Origin: Chloroflexi bacterium UBA4733
GTDB taxonomy: Bacteria; Chloroflexota; UBA4733
Length of the DNA stretch: 22,179 bases
Direction of reading: 5' to 3'
NCBI GenBank assembly: GCA_002404055.1
Contig: DHIZ01000228.1
Span: forward strand, 22,350 to 44,528
Part shown: one piece after another, positions 6,851 through 14,088 of the stretch
Layout of the letters: each line of letters begins with the position of its first letter
Position numbering within the stretch: position 1 is the first letter of the stretch
Position numbers and translations under genes: made by a program
Notes under the pieces: generated by a model
What the model saw: only the letters and a program-made list of their open reading frames with translations
Databases searched by the model: none
What the model was told of the DNA's origin: nothing

Positions 6851-7134
6851 GCGAGAGACGCATTGATTGCTGTCCTTTGAGGGGGCTAGTGCATACGGAG
6901 TGCCAGACTCGCCCCGGCACGCTTCCCAGCCCTAAGGAAAAGGTGCAAAGAGTCATTGACGGCGCTAAAGTTTAGAATTCCCTGACACATTCCCCCTCGC
7001 CGCCGCGTAGCATGCAGCAGCGCGTCCTTTTGTGATCGTGTGACGCTACTCCGCTGCCTTGAGCATAGGCTGCCACTGCTCGCGTCGTGTCAAGGAAGGG
7101 TACAATGATGCCGGTATCCCCTGTGGAGGCGCAT

Positions 7135-7851
7135 ATGGCGGGCGAGTCCATCCTCGTTGTCGAAGACGAGGTCAACATTGCCAAGCTGTTGACAATGTAC
7201 CTGGAAAAAGACGGCTACCGGGTGACGGTGGCTCGTGATGGCCAGCAAGGGCTGGAGCGCTTCGAGCGCGACCACCCGGACATGGTCATCCTGGACATCC
7301 TGTTGCCAAAAATGGATGGCCTGGAAGTCTGCCGCCGCATCCGTCGCCAGTCCTTCGTTCCGCTGTTGATGCTCACGGCCAAGCGCGACGAAACCGACAA
7401 GATCGTCGGGCTCGAACTCGGCGCCGACGACTATATGACGAAGCCGTTCAGTCCGCGGGAGATGGTGACGCGCGTCAGAGCCATCCTCCGCCGCGCCAAG
7501 CAATCCACCATCGCGCCGGCCGGCATAGACGGCACGATGGAGTTCGACGACCTGCTGATTGACGTCCCTCGCCACGAAGTCCGCGTCGGCAGCCGCCTGA
7601 TCGCTTTGACGGCCAAAGAGTTCGACCTGCTGCGGACGCTGGCCGGCAGCCCCGGCAAGGTGTTCAGTCGCGACGCCCTGCTCAACCAGGTCTGGGGTTA
7701 CGACTATTATGGCGATGCTCGCACGGTGGACGTACACGTCGGCACGTTGCGCAAGAAAGTCGAGGTACAGCCGTCCGCGCCGCGCTGGATCAAGACGGTC
7801 TGGGGTATTGGCTACAAGTTCGAACACATTCCGGCCGACGCGGATCCATGA
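7135..7851 (+). CDS. OmpR/PhoB-family response regulator
   Basis: A 238-residue winged-helix response regulator. I chose the ATG at 7135 because GGAGG lies 5 nt before it and the receiver domain begins at once. GTG at 7087 and ATGs at 7105/7108 (behind AAGGAAGGG) are in-frame alternatives. Receiver residues from M1: E10-D11 (VVEDE), phospho-acceptor D54 (VILDILLPKMDG), T81 (LMLTAKRDE) and K103 (MTKPFSPRE). The DNA-binding half shows LTAKEFDLLRTLAGSPGKVF, then DARTVDVHVGTLRKKVE and the wing VWGIGYKF. The stop overlaps the kinase start by 4 nt (ATGA). TACAAT at 7101-7106 could be a -10 that would fit the 7135 start, but no good -35 accompanies it. The stimulus is unknown; the protein resembles PhoP/ResD-type regulators. 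Confidence 0.94.
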   Translation: MAGESILVVEDEVNIAKLLTMYLEKDGYRVTVARDGQQGLERFERDHPDMVILDILLPKMDGLEVCRRIRRQSFVPLLMLTAKRDETDKIVGLELGADDYMTKPFSPREMVTRVRAILRRAKQSTIAPAGIDGTMEFDDLLIDVPRHEVRVGSRLIALTAKEFDLLRTLAGSPGKVFSRDALLNQVWGYDYYGDARTVDVHVGTLRKKVEVQPSAPRWIKTVWGIGYKFEHIPADADP

Positions 7852-9416
7852 TCAACTTCCACAGCCTGCGCTGGAAGTTGATCGGCAGTTACCTGGTGCT
7901 GGTGGCGGCAGTTTTGGTGGCTGTCGTGGCGCTGACCCGTTATTCGGTGAGCACGATCTTCGCCACCTACCAGGAGAACATTCTGGTGCACGACGCAGTT
8001 CAAGTTGCCCGCGTCTTCGGCCCGGACTACAGCAATACGCACGACTGGCATCAGATCGCTCCGTACTTTAGTACGTCGACCCAGTTTGACCGCAACGACA
8101 TCTGGATACTCAACACGCAAGGGACACCCGTCCTGGAGCAACCATCGAATGCCCCGGTGAACGAGCGGCCAACGCTGGACATGCTGCGTCCGGCTTTGCA
8201 GGGCGTCGTGACGACGGGCCAGATCAACGGCTTGCTGGGGCGGCCCCGGCGGGTCTGGGCAGCGGTCCCCCTGCGCGCCAACGAGGCGATCATTGGTGCG
8301 GTGTACGTTGTGGCGGCGCCGGACAGCAGCGCGGCCCTGACTAGCCGGGACGACACTTTCCCCTTCCGCATCCTGCAGTCGACGGCCGACTTTGTGACGA
8401 ACGTCGAGCGCCGGTTGGCGGTCATCGGCGGGGCAGTTGGCATCCTGGCGATCGCCCTCGGCGTCTGGCTGGCGCGCTCAATCACCGATCCGATTCAGGA
8501 GCTGCGCCGGGCCGTCAGCCGCATTGCCGCCGGGGACCTCACCCAACGCGTCCGCGTGCGGTCACACGACGAGGTCGGCGCCCTGGCGGCCGACATCAAC
8601 CGCATGACAACCCTCTTGGAAGCGGACGTCAACGAACTGCGTCGCCAGGAAGGACTCCGGCGCGACCTCGTTGCCAATGTCTCACACGACCTGGCCACGC
8701 CGCTCACCGGCATCCAGGGGTTCACGGAAGCGCTGATGGATGGCATGGTGAGTGGGGAAGTGGAACGCCAGGAGTTCTACGGCAACATCTACCGCGAGGT
8801 ACACCGCTTGCGGCGCCTCGTCGGTGACTTGCAGGACCTCTCGTCTCTGGAGAACGGCATCGGGCATATGCAACCGCAACCCTTGCGATTGGCCGAGCTG
8901 CTGGAGGAAGCCCTATCGGTCGAGCACGTCGAGGCGGCCGAACGCGGCGTCACGCTGGTCCGAGCGATTCCGACCGACCTGCCGCCAGTGTTGGCCGACG
9001 GCGGGAGAATCACGCAGGTGCTGCTGAACTTGCTCGACAACGCCCTGCGCTTCACGCCGGACGGTGGCTCCGTCACAGTTAGCGCTCGAATTATCCCTGG
9101 CGCCGTGGAAATAACGGTGGCAGACACCGGCTCAGGCATCCCCGCCGAGGCGTTGCCCCAGATCTTTGAGCGTTTCTACCGCGTCGACCCCTCGCGCTCT
9201 CGGGAAACAGGCGGTGGAGGGCTCGGCCTGGCCATCGTCAAGGCAATCGTCACGGCGCATGGCGGGACGATCGTCGCGACGAGTGTGGTTGGCGCTGGTA
9301 CGCAAATGACCTTCACACTGCTGCGGGTGACTGAGGCTGGCGTTGCGGCAAATCGAACGCCACCAGCCAAAGCCGTGCGGCGGCGCGGGGCCGCTACGCC
9401 AGTTGGGGCCGAATAG
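7848..9416 (+). CDS. Membrane sensor histidine kinase (HAMP-HisKA-HATPase)
   Basis: A 522-residue partner of the preceding OmpR-type regulator, joined by an ATGA overlap. A membrane helix at about 11-30 and another at 190-209 enclose an extracytoplasmic sensor of about 160 residues; its spacing suits a dCache/PAS-like fold but no ligand is identifiable. HAMP spans 210-262 (ITDPIQELRRAV, GDLTQRVRVRSHDEVG). The H-box is VANVSHDLATPLTGI with H280. Then come the N-box VLLNLLDNALRFTPDGG, G1 VADTGSGIP, the F-box IFERFYRVD and G2 GGGGLGLAIVKAI. A basic tail of about 35 residues follows. The last 23 bp overlap the convergent helix-turn-helix gene. Confidence 0.94.
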   Translation: MINFHSLRWKLIGSYLVLVAAVLVAVVALTRYSVSTIFATYQENILVHDAVQVARVFGPDYSNTHDWHQIAPYFSTSTQFDRNDIWILNTQGTPVLEQPSNAPVNERPTLDMLRPALQGVVTTGQINGLLGRPRRVWAAVPLRANEAIIGAVYVVAAPDSSAALTSRDDTFPFRILQSTADFVTNVERRLAVIGGAVGILAIALGVWLARSITDPIQELRRAVSRIAAGDLTQRVRVRSHDEVGALAADINRMTTLLEADVNELRRQEGLRRDLVANVSHDLATPLTGIQGFTEALMDGMVSGEVERQEFYGNIYREVHRLRRLVGDLQDLSSLENGIGHMQPQPLRLAELLEEALSVEHVEAAERGVTLVRAIPTDLPPVLADGGRITQVLLNLLDNALRFTPDGGSVTVSARIIPGAVEITVADTGSGIPAEALPQIFERFYRVDPSRSRETGGGGLGLAIVKAIVTAHGGTIVATSVVGAGTQMTFTLLRVTEAGVAANRTPPAKAVRRRGAATPVGAE

Positions 9417-9603
9417 CGTCGAGGTCGCGCTTCTTCAGGTAAATGGCCCGCCGACGCCCCAGCATGCGATAGGCCGGCAATTGCCGTGACACGATCAGGC
9501 GATACAATGCTGGGCGAAATGTGCCAAGATAGCGGACAGCATCGGTAAGGCTCAGCATGGACTCGCCATCGTCGTCAACGTCAGGAAGTACACTAAAGTC
9601 CAC
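9394..9603 (-). CDS. Small excisionase-like helix-turn-helix protein
   Basis: A protein of 69 residues from GTG at 9603, which has GAGGA 5 nt upstream; a TTG at 9639 would add 12 residues but lacks a ribosome site. After an acidic leader (VLPDVDDDGESM) comes a MerR/excisionase-type HTH_17 domain: LSLTDAVRYLGTFRPALYRLI, then RQLPAYRMLGRRRAIYLKKRDLDAI, in which the second part is the wing that recognises DNA. Such proteins are prophage excisionases or small chromosomal regulators. No integrase or attachment site is seen, although a tRNA gene lies about 230 bp away, so a regulator is the safer reading. The 3' end overlaps the kinase gene by 23 bp. Confidence 0.8.
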   Translation of the reverse strand: MDFSVLPDVDDDGESMLSLTDAVRYLGTFRPALYRLIVSRQLPAYRMLGRRRAIYLKKRDLDAIRPQLA

Positions 9604-9657
9604 GTTCGTCCTCGCCCTAGGTTGCCCAGGATTCGACAAGGCTACAACTCAGCGCGC

Positions 9658-9685
9658 AGTATACCAGAAGCCAGCGCGCCATCAA
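9658..9685 (-). promoter_or_regulatory. Extended -10 promoter for the helix-turn-helix gene
   Basis: On the minus strand TTGATG (9685-9680) and TATACT (9663-9658) lie 16 bp apart. The -10 is preceded by TGG, the extended -10 form (TG-N). Transcription would begin near 9651, giving a leader of about 48 nt before the GTG at 9603. Confidence 0.5.
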
Positions 9686-9831
9686 TAGGACTCCTACCGT
9701 GCATCGTGCTGCCCCATCCGTGCCATCGTCGTACGGCGATGCTGGCGCGAGCCGGAACAGGCGCACCTGCGGGTCATCCACCACATTTCACCGGAGGCAA
9801 CGGATCGCTGGTTACACGACATCCACGTGAG

Positions 9832-9902
9832 AGCGGGCAACGGGAATCGAACCCGTGCGTTCAGCTTGGGAAGCTGACATGCCACCACAACATCTTGCCC
9901 GC
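9832..9902 (-). tRNA. tRNA-Gly, anticodon CCC
   Basis: A 71-nt cloverleaf on the minus strand. Acceptor stem GCGGGCA (9902-9896) pairs with TGCCCGC (9839-9833), followed by a U discriminator. The D stem is ATGT/GCAT. The anticodon stem TCAGC/GCTGA encloses the loop TTCCCAA (9872-9866), with anticodon CCC reading GGG glycine codons. The T arm is ACGGG-TTCGATT-CCCGT. The 3' CCA is not encoded. Read from the sequence by hand; all four stems close. Confidence 0.95.
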
Positions 9903-9915
9903 AAACGGCACGGGG

Positions 9916-9921
9916 AGTATA
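9916..9921 (-). promoter_or_regulatory. Extended -10 element of the tRNA-Gly gene
   Basis: TATACT preceded by TGG lies 13 bp before the tRNA 5' end on the minus strand, the right place for its -10. No good -35 is seen. The ten bases AGTATACCAG (plus strand) recur at the helix-turn-helix gene promoter, so both use the same extended -10. Confidence 0.45.
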
Positions 9922-9936
9922 CCAGCAAAGGTCCGG

Positions 9937-10569
9937 CTAGCGCAGCACCGGCTCCGCCACATTCAGGAATTCGCTGCGCCCCAGTACCTCAACGCGGGCC
10001 GGCGTCAAGGCGAGGTTGAGCACCGTCAAGGAAGCATTGTCAATCGCCAGGCGCGTCGCCTCGAGTGGCGTGTAGCCTCCCGTGGCGACGCCGATGAGTT
10101 GTTGGATCGGTGACGCGTGCGAAACGAGCACCACTCGCTCGGCATTCCCATAGTGGCTGCGAAGGGTAGCCAGGGCCTCCCGCATTCGCGTCGCCACTTG
10201 ATCGTAGGTTTCGGGCAACTGGTGCCAGGTAGTCTCCGGCACGTCGCCAAGGAGAGGCAGGTCGGGGTAACGCCAGATCAATTCCGCCCGTGTCGACGGT
10301 ATCCAGCCGATAGGCGCGATACCATGGTGCTCATGGGCGATTGGCAAGAGCGCTAACGGAGCACCCACGGCTGCCGCGATCTCCCGTCCCGTCGCGACGG
10401 TGCGCCGATAGGGACTGGCCAACACCTGGAATATCGATTGCGAGCGCAATTCAGCCGCCACTAACTCCGCCTGCCGGCAGCCAAGAGCGGTCAGCTCGCA
10501 ATCGACATCACGGCAGGAAAAATCCGCGTTGGCGCGCGACTGCGCGTGGCGGACAAGATACAACTGCAC
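9937..10569 (-). CDS. Histidine phosphatase family protein (phosphoglycerate-mutase-like)
   Basis: A 210-residue cytoplasmic member of the histidine phosphatase superfamily. GTG start, GAGGAG 6 nt upstream. The phospho-histidine motif LVRHAQS has R7 and H8. Further catalytic residues are R55/R56 in SPYRRTVAT, the acid E80 in AHEHHG and the second histidine H151 in VVLVSHASPIQQLIG. Length and order match cofactor-dependent mutase-like phosphatases (GpmB/CobC type). The substrate, whether a sugar phosphate, cobalamin intermediate or other, cannot be decided; no cobalamin or glycolytic genes are nearby. It lies 34 bp upstream of the tRNA and 37 bp downstream of the VIT1-type transporter on the same strand. 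Confidence 0.9.
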   Translation of the reverse strand: MQLYLVRHAQSRANADFSCRDVDCELTALGCRQAELVAAELRSQSIFQVLASPYRRTVATGREIAAAVGAPLALLPIAHEHHGIAPIGWIPSTRAELIWRYPDLPLLGDVPETTWHQLPETYDQVATRMREALATLRSHYGNAERVVLVSHASPIQQLIGVATGGYTPLEATRLAIDNASLTVLNLALTPARVEVLGRSEFLNVAEPVLR

Positions 10570-10590
10570 GAAGAACTCCTCAGAACGCTC

Positions 10591-10605
10591 GCAGCCACAG
10601 GCTGC
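10591..10605 (-). terminator. Hairpin directly after the VIT1-type gene (weak terminator candidate)
   Basis: GCAGCC-TGT-GGCTGC on the minus strand forms a perfect 6-bp stem with a 3-nt loop starting one base after the transporter stop. No T-run follows (GAGCGTTC), so it may only attenuate transcription or stabilise the mRNA end before the phosphatase gene. Confidence 0.3.
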
Positions 10606-10606
10606 C

Positions 10607-11161
10607 TTACGATGAAGTGCCGATCAAAACGCCGGCCGCGAATACTAACGCACCGCCGACGACAACCTGCACCACCGAGCGGAGGAAGGAACTGGCGAAG
10701 AAACGGTAACGGATGAAGGCAATCACGATCAACTCGACGCCGACGACGGCAGAGGCCAGGACCAGCGCCAGATGAAAGCTGGCGAGCAGGAATGGCAGGG
10801 TGTGAAAGATACCACCAATGAAAGTCATGCCCCCGGTGATCCCGCCACGCTTGAGCGGGCTGCCACGCCCGGTTAGCACGCCGTCATCCGAGAGGCCCTC
10901 GGAGAACCCCATGCTAATGCCGGCGCCAACCGCCGCCGCCAGACCCACCAGGAAGGCGGTGTGCGCCTTCTGCGTGGCAAAGGCGGTGGCAAAGATAGGA
11001 GCAAGTGTGGAGACCGACCCATCCATCAAGCCGGCAAGGCCCGGCTGTATGACCTGGAGGACGAATGACTGCTTGTGCCCCTGCTCGGTGAGCAGTGGGG
11101 CTTCCGGCTTCAGGTCGCCGGGATGCATTGGTGCGGGTGTAGCCATGACATCCATCTCCAT
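10607..11161 (-). CDS. VIT1/CCC1-type iron/manganese transporter
   Basis: A 184-residue integral membrane protein of the VIT1/CCC1 family, which exports Fe2+ or Mn2+ from the cytoplasm. Hallmarks are the first helix [25 protein letters not shown] with D47, and the second helix pair [18 protein letters not shown] with E88 and D92. Further membrane helices lie at about 115-135, 133-151 and 162-181. It resembles the C-terminal half of MbfA (a membrane-bound ferritin-VIT fusion) but has no ferritin-like domain; only a 35-residue cytoplasmic leader precedes the first helix. The gene follows the PerR-like gene by 94 bp on the same strand, so control by that regulator in metal or peroxide stress is likely. 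The ATG at 11161 has no strong ribosome site. Confidence 0.85.
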   Translation of the reverse strand: MEMDVMATPAPMHPGDLKPEAPLLTEQGHKQSFVLQVIQPGLAGLMDGSVSTLAPIFATAFATQKAHTAFLVGLAAAVGAGISMGFSEGLSDDGVLTGRGSPLKRGGITGGMTFIGGIFHTLPFLLASFHLALVLASAVVGVELIVIAFIRYRFFASSFLRSVVQVVVGGALVFAAGVLIGTSS

Positions 11162-11255
11162 GTTCTCGTTACCTTGTCTTACCGTGCTCTATCGTGTATC
11201 GTCCGCACAACGCAAAGCCGCCACTGAGACCGGCCACCATTGGTCACATCGTCGC

Positions 11256-11666
11256 TCAGCGACACTCCCGGCAGAATCCTTCCAGCACTACACGCTGGTC
11301 GGTGATAATGAAGCCGCCAACCTCGACCGGCACCTCGATGGTCAGCACGTCCAGGGATACGTCGTCCAGGCGGCCACAGCGACGGCAGTGCAAGTGCGCG
11401 TGCGGCTCGGTGTTCGGGTCATAATGGGTACGCCCGTCGCCCGTCTCCACAGTTTGCACTTCACCCAGCCCAACCAGTTCGGACAGCGTTTTGTAGACCG
11501 TGCCCAGCGAGAGCGAGGGCAGATCAGCGCGGACCTCCTCGTACAAATCCTCGGCACTCGGATGGCTGTGCGCGTGCTCCAGCGCCCGAAACAGGAAGAA
11601 CCGCTGTGGCGTCAGCTTGCCACCGGCGGCCCGGAGCCGGGTAATCAGATCCTGCGCGGTCTTCAC
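11256..11666 (-). CDS. Fur-family regulator with the PerR metal-ligand set
   Basis: A 136-residue DNA-binding metalloregulator, GTG start, GGGAG 6 nt upstream. The winged helix occupies residues 1-80 ([25 protein letters not shown]). The structural zinc site is C94-x2-C97 (HCRRC) with C132-x2-C135 (CREC). All five regulatory ligands of Bacillus subtilis PerR (H37, D85, H91, H93, D104) have counterparts at a constant offset of two: H35, D83, H89, H91, D102. Aspartate rather than glutamate at the D83 position favours a peroxide-sensing PerR over a Fur. It lies upstream of the VIT1-type transporter. Its own promoter overlaps a PerR-box-like sequence, which implies autoregulation. Assignment to PerR rests on residues, not on any comparison with a database. 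Confidence 0.9.
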   Translation of the reverse strand: MKTAQDLITRLRAAGGKLTPQRFFLFRALEHAHSHPSAEDLYEEVRADLPSLSLGTVYKTLSELVGLGEVQTVETGDGRTHYDPNTEPHAHLHCRRCGRLDDVSLDVLTIEVPVEVGGFIITDQRVVLEGFCRECR

Positions 11667-11694
11667 TGCACACTCCCGCCACCCGTTCCTTGTT

Positions 11695-11709
11695 CGGAAT
11701 CATTATCCG
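11695..11709. promoter_or_regulatory. PerR/Fur-box-like operator over the regulator's -10
   Basis: GGATAATGATTCCGA on the minus strand fits the 7-1-7 PerR box TTATAATNATTATAA at the central bases ATAATNATT, and is also a dyad with CGGA/TCCG outer arms (11695-11709). It covers the -10 element of the regulator's own promoter, the classic place for repression. Confidence 0.55.
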
Positions 11710-11730
11710 TTACGAAGGAGTGTTCGTCAA
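11702..11730 (-). promoter_or_regulatory. Sigma70-type promoter of the PerR-like gene
   Basis: TTGACG (11730-11725) and GATAAT (11707-11702) are separated by exactly 17 bp; each matches five of six consensus bases. The expected start near 11695 gives a leader of about 28 nt before the GTG at 11666. This is the best promoter match in the window. Confidence 0.7.
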
Positions 11731-11825
11731 GTCGCGGCTGACCGTCAAGGCCATTCGTCCTATCGCCGTTGTATAGTGCTCCCCGTTGGCGCCCCCGGAA
11801 AGGCGGCCGGGCAGCGTATAGGGAA

Positions 11826-13037
11826 CTACGGCAACACCAAAACCTGCGGCGCCGGGATCTGATCCTGGCCGCTGAGGATGCCCTGCCCCTCATGGATAAT
11901 GCCCGCAAAAAACGTGGCCTGCCCGTGGAAGCTTGCCGGCAGTTTGATGAAGCCGCTGATAACGCGGGAAGCGTGCGGCGCGAGGGGCTGGCCGAGGCTC
12001 CAGCGGAACGGATAGGGCGGCGCTGTGGCCAGGCCACGTTCGTTGTAGCTGGCGCCGATCGAGTAGGTGCCGGCGCGACCGATGGCCTGCTCCCCCCAGC
12101 CCGGCCCGAAAGGCGGCGGGTTGAGATAATTGGCCTCCAGAGAGCCGTAGGTGAAGCCGCTCTGTGGCGCCCCAGGCTGCACGTCGCCATAGAGTGTTGC
12201 GTTGCCGGTGTTGTACACGGCCACCTGAACCTGAATCAGGCGCTGGCCGCCCTGATCGACTTCGATCGCCTTGACGCCCGTGATACGCGCGTCGGCAACG
12301 CCACTCTGCGCTACCTGCACCGTCCCCTTGACACTGCTGACGTTGCCGGCGCCATCAGTTGCCTGGATCGTCCAAGCGTAGGCGCCGTCCGGCACGTACT
12401 GTTCGGGGCCGATCTGCCCGGTCCAGGTCGCCTGGTTGGGACCGGCTTGCTGTGCCTCCTGGTATAGCACGTCGTAGGTCTGCGGCAGCGGCGTTCCGTG
12501 TGGTCCCACCACCGCGATCGTCACCTGGGAAGGCTTAGAGAGCAGGTAGGTGAAGGTGGCGGTGTCGGTGCCGAGGTTGCCGTTGGGATGAAACGGGCTG
12601 GGGAAGACGCTGGGTTGCGTGATCGATGGAGCGTTCGTGTCGGCGTTGGTGATTGTCAATGTCTCGCTGTGCGTGTCCAGGACCTGGTGCGTTGCGGTGT
12701 CACTGACAGTAAACGTCCAGTGATAGACGCCGTCTGGTAACACGTGCCCGTCGAAAGCCCCGTCAAACTGCAAGGTGTAGCTGCCGGGCGTGCGCGTCTG
12801 ATGGTCGCGCAGCATTCGCACCCCGCCGTCCGGACCGGTGAAACTCACCGTGACGTCGGAACGCCGCGATAGCACGTAATTGAGGTTCGCTGTACGATTG
12901 GTCGAGGTCTCATTCGGGGAAATCGTTGCCGGTGTCAGCGACAGCGCGGTAAGCGGATCGCCGCCGCCACAAGCCGAAAGGAGCGGCATCAGCAGGAGGC
13001 CCAGAACGAGTAGAACGGTCAGACGGCTCAATCGCAA
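11826..13037 (-). CDS. Lipoprotein with two FlgD-Ig-like domains
   Basis: A 403-residue exported lipoprotein. The signal MRLSRLTVLLVLGLLLMPLLSAC ends in a lipobox with C23. Residues about 30-135 and 140-245 each form a beta-sandwich of the FlgD-Ig type: the strand NLNYVLSRRSDVTVSF ends in LPDGVYHWTFTVSDTATHQ in the first, and ATFTYLLSKPSQVTIAVV ends in VPDGAYAWTIQATDGAGNVSS in the second. A third, unrelated beta-rich region follows (KAIEVDQGGQRLIQVQVAVY, then Pro/Gly-rich sequence) and lacks known motifs. The start is TTG; no catalytic residues are seen. A structural or binding role on the cell surface is likely. It diverges from the acyltransferase operon. Confidence 0.85.
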   Translation of the reverse strand: MRLSRLTVLLVLGLLLMPLLSACGGGDPLTALSLTPATISPNETSTNRTANLNYVLSRRSDVTVSFTGPDGGVRMLRDHQTRTPGSYTLQFDGAFDGHVLPDGVYHWTFTVSDTATHQVLDTHSETLTITNADTNAPSITQPSVFPSPFHPNGNLGTDTATFTYLLSKPSQVTIAVVGPHGTPLPQTYDVLYQEAQQAGPNQATWTGQIGPEQYVPDGAYAWTIQATDGAGNVSSVKGTVQVAQSGVADARITGVKAIEVDQGGQRLIQVQVAVYNTGNATLYGDVQPGAPQSGFTYGSLEANYLNPPPFGPGWGEQAIGRAGTYSIGASYNERGLATAPPYPFRWSLGQPLAPHASRVISGFIKLPASFHGQATFFAGIIHEGQGILSGQDQIPAPQVLVLP

Positions 13038-13072
13038 CAGCGAACTCCACCAGGCAGCGGCACCGAACAGGG

Positions 13073-13150
13073 CATGCTACCACGCGAGCCCTCCCCTACC
13101 CCCGGGAACGGCTACGAAGGGCGCAGGCAACCGGCAGATTCGGTAGCATG
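13073..13150. repeat. Separated 9-bp inverted repeat in a divergent promoter region
   Basis: CATGCTACC (13073-13081) and its exact reverse complement GGTAGCATG (13142-13150) flank 60 bp in the 157-bp spacer between the divergent lipoprotein and acyltransferase genes. This could be a pair of operator half-sites joined by looping; a transcript hairpin is less likely with so long a loop. No clear promoter was identified here. Confidence 0.4.
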
Positions 13151-13194
13151 GGCAACACATTGCGTGTGGACAGACAGAGGAGTGAGGGATAGGC

Positions 13195-14088
13195 GTGCAG
13201 CGGCAACTGTTCGACATGTTGCGCCGGGCCGTGCCGCGAGTGCCGCCGGAGCTTGCCCTGGGGATCGCTGTCGTAACCGGCGGCATTGCCTATCGTGGCA
13301 ATGGCGCCCTGCAGGCCACGGCCCGCCACAATATGGCGGGGCTGCTCGGCCTACCAGAGGATCACCCCCGTGTGCGGCGCGCTGCTCTGGGCGCCTTCTG
13401 CACTCTCGCCCGTAATTACGTCGATATGCTCACGGTCACCAGCCTCAGCGCCGACCAGATGCGCGAGCGCACGGAAGTCGTCGGTCTGGAGTATCTCCAG
13501 GAAGCGCAGGCGAAGGGGCGAGGTGTGCTGCTCGCCACCGCCCACCTCGGCAACGTCGATGCGGCGGGTCACGCGATTCTGGTTCGTGGCATTCGTAGCG
13601 CGGTCCTGACTGAGCGCGTGGAGCCGGACTGGCTCTACAACTTTTTCGTGGAGGAGCGCGGTCACTTCGGCGGGGAAGTGCTGCCGCTCTCAGCCAACGC
13701 CCTGCCTCAGGTGCAGCGGGCATTGCGGGGCGGACTCGGCGTCGGCATCGCCTGCGACTGGGATATGCAGGGTAACGGCATCCCGATCACCATCCCCGGT
13801 TTTAAGCAAGCGATTCGCATCCCGGCCGGCCTCGCTATGTTGGCGTTACGCGGCAAAGTGCCGATCATCCCTGTCTGGCCGAGACGCCTGCCCGACGGTC
13901 GGACACGGGCCTGCGTCGAGCCCGAGATCACCGTCTGTCCTAGCGGCAACCTGCGCGCCGATGTCCGACGAATCTCTTCAGTGCTGGCCGAACAGATGCT
14001 GCGCCGCTTACGCGCGCATCCACAACAGTGGGTGCTGTTCCACCCCGTCTGGGAACCGTCGCCGAGCAACGCCACCGACGCGAAATGA
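13195..14088 (+). CDS. LpxL/HtrB-family acyltransferase, probably PatA-like
   Basis: A 297-residue member of the lauroyl/PatA acyltransferase family, which transfers a fatty acyl chain to a glycolipid at the cytoplasmic membrane face. GTG start with GAGGG 7 nt upstream. The catalytic HX4D motif is ATAHLGNVD (H117, D122). Later conserved blocks are VGIACDWDMQGNGI, IPAGLAMLALRGKVPIIPVW and the C-terminal HPQQWVLFHPVW. In Gram-negatives the family makes lipid A; in Actinobacteria PatA acylates mannosylated phosphatidylinositol. With no lipid A genes in view and two membrane glycosyltransferase-like genes in the same operon, acylation of a glycolipid is the better inference. The stop overlaps the next ATG (ATGA). 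Confidence 0.88.
   Translation: MQRQLFDMLRRAVPRVPPELALGIAVVTGGIAYRGNGALQATARHNMAGLLGLPEDHPRVRRAALGAFCTLARNYVDMLTVTSLSADQMRERTEVVGLEYLQEAQAKGRGVLLATAHLGNVDAAGHAILVRGIRSAVLTERVEPDWLYNFFVEERGHFGGEVLPLSANALPQVQRALRGGLGVGIACDWDMQGNGIPITIPGFKQAIRIPAGLAMLALRGKVPIIPVWPRRLPDGRTRACVEPEITVCPSGNLRADVRRISSVLAEQMLRRLRAHPQQWVLFHPVWEPSPSNATDAK

Noticed and set aside
9394..9902. Integrated element at the tRNA-Gly gene, suggested by an excisionase-like protein nearby
   Set aside because: There is no integrase, no repeat of the tRNA 3' end, and the flanking genes look chromosomal.
13195..14088. Lipid A biosynthesis role for the LpxL-family gene
   Set aside because: No other lipid A genes are seen and the operon partners suggest a glycolipid; kept only as the family name.
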